Positions 62,230-64,000 of a DNA stretch of 64,000 nt are shown here, piece by piece; position 1 is the stretch's first letter; each line of letters begins with the position of its first letter. A model generated the notes under the pieces. The model did no database searches and was not told the DNA's origin. It saw nothing but the letters and a program-made list of their open reading frames with translations. The position numbers and the translations under genes are program-made. This DNA is from Micromonospora terminaliae (GTDB lineage: Bacteria; Actinomycetota; Actinomycetes; Mycobacteriales; Micromonosporaceae): assembly GCF_009671205.1 (NCBI RefSeq), contig NZ_CP045309.1, positions 5,846,001-5,910,000 on the forward strand. Reading direction: 5' to 3'.

Positions 62230-63504
62230 ATGACCGCGGTGGAGAACGACGCCGACGTCATCGTCGTGGGCGCCGGTCCCGGAGGATCGGCGACGGCGTA
62301 CCACCTGGCGCGGCACGGCGTACGCGTGCTGCTGCTGGAGAAGACCGAATTTCCCCGGGAGAAGGTCTGCGGCGACGGGCTCACGCCCCGGGCCGTGCGG
62401 CAGCTCGTCCGGATGGGCGTGGACACCTCGCCCGAGGCCGGCTGGCTGCACAACAAGGGCCTGCGGGTGATCGGCGGCGGCATACGCCTGGAACTGGACT
62501 GGCCCGAGCTGGCCAGCTTCCCCGGCTACGGCCTGGTCCGGACCCGGCTCGACTTCGACGACCTGCTCGCGCAGCGGGCCGTGGCCGCCGGGGCGAAGCT
62601 GCGGACCAGCGTCAACGTCCTGGCCCCGGTGCTCGACGCCGACGACCGGGTGATCGGGGTGCAGGCCGAGGTGGGCCCGGAGAAGGAGCCCGCCACCTTC
62701 CACGCGCCGCTCGTCGTCGCCGCCGACGGCGTCTCCGGTCGCTTCCCCCTCGCCCTCGGGCTGGCCAAGCGGGAGGACCGGCCGATCGGCGTGGCGGTCC
62801 GCCGCTACTACCGCTCGCCCGCCAAGCACGACGACGACTACCTGGAGTCGTGGCTGGAGCTGCGGGCCAAGGGCAGCGACGCGCTGCTGCCCGGCTACGG
62901 CTGGATCTTCGGCCTCGGCGACGGCCGGGTGAACGTCGGCCTGGGCGTGCTCAACTCGTCCTCGGCCTTCGGCAAGACGAACTACCGCCGGCTGCTCACC
63001 GACTGGCTGGCCAACACCCCCGAGGACTGGGGGATGACCGACGAGGCCAACGCGGAGGGGCCGATCCTCGGCGCCGCGCTGCCCATGGGCTTCAACCGCG
63101 TGCCGCACTACACCCGCGGCGTCCTGCTGGTCGGCGACTCCGGCGGCATGGTCAACCCGTTCAACGGCGAGGGCATCGCGTACGCCATGGAGTCCGGCGA
63201 ACTGGCTGCCGAGGTCGCGGTGCAGGCGCTCGCCCGCCCGGCCGGCGCGGAGCGGGAGCGGGCGCTGCTCGCGTACCCGCAGGAGCTGAAGGCCCGCTTC
63301 GGCGGCTACTACCGGCTCGGCGGGATCTTCGTGAAGCTCATCGGCCGGCCCGAGGTCATGCGGATGGCCACCAAGCACGGCATGCCGCACCCGATGCTGA
63401 TGCGCTTCGTGCTCAAGCTGCTGGCCAACCTCACCGACCCCCGGGGCGGGGACGCCATGGACCGGGTCATCAACGCGATGACGAAGGTGGCTCCGGCCGT
63501 GTAG
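62230..63504 (+). CDS. Geranylgeranyl reductase-family flavoprotein, MenJ-like
   Basis: 424 residues. FAD motif VIVVGAGPGGSATAYHL, then CGDGLTPRAVRQL and GDSGGMVNPFNGEGIAYAMESG, all hallmarks of the family. Mycobacterial MenJ saturates one isoprene of the menaquinone tail; the location beside menG and nuoA fits that role, though archaeal-type lipid reduction is possible. GGAGGAGG lies upstream of the ATG. Confidence 0.9.
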   Translation: MTAVENDADVIVVGAGPGGSATAYHLARHGVRVLLLEKTEFPREKVCGDGLTPRAVRQLVRMGVDTSPEAGWLHNKGLRVIGGGIRLELDWPELASFPGYGLVRTRLDFDDLLAQRAVAAGAKLRTSVNVLAPVLDADDRVIGVQAEVGPEKEPATFHAPLVVAADGVSGRFPLALGLAKREDRPIGVAVRRYYRSPAKHDDDYLESWLELRAKGSDALLPGYGWIFGLGDGRVNVGLGVLNSSSAFGKTNYRRLLTDWLANTPEDWGMTDEANAEGPILGAALPMGFNRVPHYTRGVLLVGDSGGMVNPFNGEGIAYAMESGELAAEVAVQALARPAGAERERALLAYPQELKARFGGYYRLGGIFVKLIGRPEVMRMATKHGMPHPMLMRFVLKLLANLTDPRGGDAMDRVINAMTKVAPAV

Positions 63505-63626
63505 ACCACCGGTCCCGGGCCCCGGGACCGACAAAGATCGACCCCCGCCGCCGAGGTCGTGAGGGACGTGAATAGTGTGATTTTCGCCAACCACCGAGGT
63601 CAGGGAAGGACGAGCAGGAGACAACG

Positions 63627-63992
63627 ATGACGCTCTCTCCTTACGCACCGATCATCGGGCTGTTCGCCCTCGCCGCGGGGTTCGCGCTGTTCTCCGTGGC
63701 CGCCGCCCGATTCGCCGGCCCCCGGCGACTGAACAAGGCCAAGCTCGAGGCGTACGAGTGCGGCATCGAACCGAGCCCGCAGCCCGTCGGCGGCGGCCGG
63801 TTCCCGATCAAGTTCTACCTGACGGCGATGCTCTTCATCGTCTTCGACATCGAGATCATCTTCCTCTACCCCTGGGCGGTCTCCTTCGACGCCCTGCCGA
63901 TCTTCGGCTTCGTGGAGATGGTCCTGTTCATCGTCGCGGTCTTCGTCGCCTACGCCTACGTCTGGCGGCGCGGCGGCCTGGACTGGGACTGA
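63627..63992 (+). CDS. nuoA: NADH-quinone oxidoreductase subunit A
   Basis: 121 residues with three membrane helices. YECGIEPSPQPVGGGRFPIKFYL and FDIEIIFLYPWAV are invariant features of complex I subunit A. AGGAG lies before the ATG. The last bases of the window, GGGAGGTA, look like the ribosome binding site of the next gene, presumably nuoB. Confidence 0.97.
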   Translation: MTLSPYAPIIGLFALAAGFALFSVAAARFAGPRRLNKAKLEAYECGIEPSPQPVGGGRFPIKFYLTAMLFIVFDIEIIFLYPWAVSFDALPIFGFVEMVLFIVAVFVAYAYVWRRGGLDWD

Positions 63993-64000
63993 GGGAGGTA

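Overview
The window is high-GC actinomycete chromosome, most like Micromonosporaceae (Micromonospora or a close relative). The basis is extreme GC in third codon positions, many GTG starts, several leaderless-type starts, a BldC-type regulator, the futalosine menaquinone route, and dispersed intergenic repeats that I associate with that family. No database search was run, so the family assignment is inference. About 65 protein genes can be supported. No rRNA, tRNA, CRISPR array, insertion sequence or prophage was seen. Most of the window looks like vertically inherited core genome with small accessory pieces.

Layout. 1-6.4 kb: the 3' part of a HAMP-repeat hybrid histidine kinase with its response regulator, then a GbsR/MarR-type regulator divergent from an ABC exporter. 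6.4-13 kb: a STAS protein, hemL, a phosphatase and a four-gene system II cytochrome c maturation operon (TlpA/ResA-like, CcdA, ResB, CcsB). 13-18.3 kb: accessory genes, namely a secreted beta-rich protein, an AAA ATPase fused to a PD-(D/E)XK-like domain behind a 33-bp palindrome, a MarR/AhpD-like pair and an alpha/beta hydrolase. 18.3-25.5 kb: mqnL-mqnP, a terpene synthase on the opposite strand, mqnM, BldC, an Lrp regulator, an SDR and a Cds1-like cysteine desulfhydrase. 25.5-34.4 kb: a DEAD-box helicase with a long RGD-rich tail, a Pro-rich membrane protein, an NlpC/P60 hydrolase, mqnE and small membrane proteins. 34.4-42.7 kb: two tandem secreted C39-like peptidases, an M14 carboxypeptidase, a cobalamin riboswitch with btuF-btuC-btuD, and a VOC protein. 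42.8-51 kb: an ABC exporter, a type VII secretion-linked cassette, a HelD-like helicase and an ArsR/MFS pair. 51-64 kb: mqnA, two serine hydrolases, paaABCDE, mqnC, an LPXTG surface protein, menG, a geranylgeranyl-reductase-like gene and nuoA at the right edge.

The unifying theme is respiration. Seven genes of menaquinone synthesis (mqnL, mqnP, mqnM, mqnE, mqnA, mqnC, menG), a probable menaquinone side-chain reductase, cytochrome c maturation, heme precursor synthesis (hemL) and the first complex I gene lie within 57 kb, scattered rather than in one operon. mqnB and mqnD are not in the window.

Regulatory signals readable by eye include perfect or near-perfect palindromes in four promoter regions (3831, 14699, 16732, 49743), a B12 riboswitch whose downstream hairpin overlaps the ribosome binding site, and a -10-like box 6-8 bases before the start codon of about ten genes. 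The strongest candidates for new biology are the ATPase-nuclease with its 33-bp palindrome, the EspC/WXG/YbaB cassette, the paired C39-like peptidases, and the terpene synthase sitting between two menaquinone genes.
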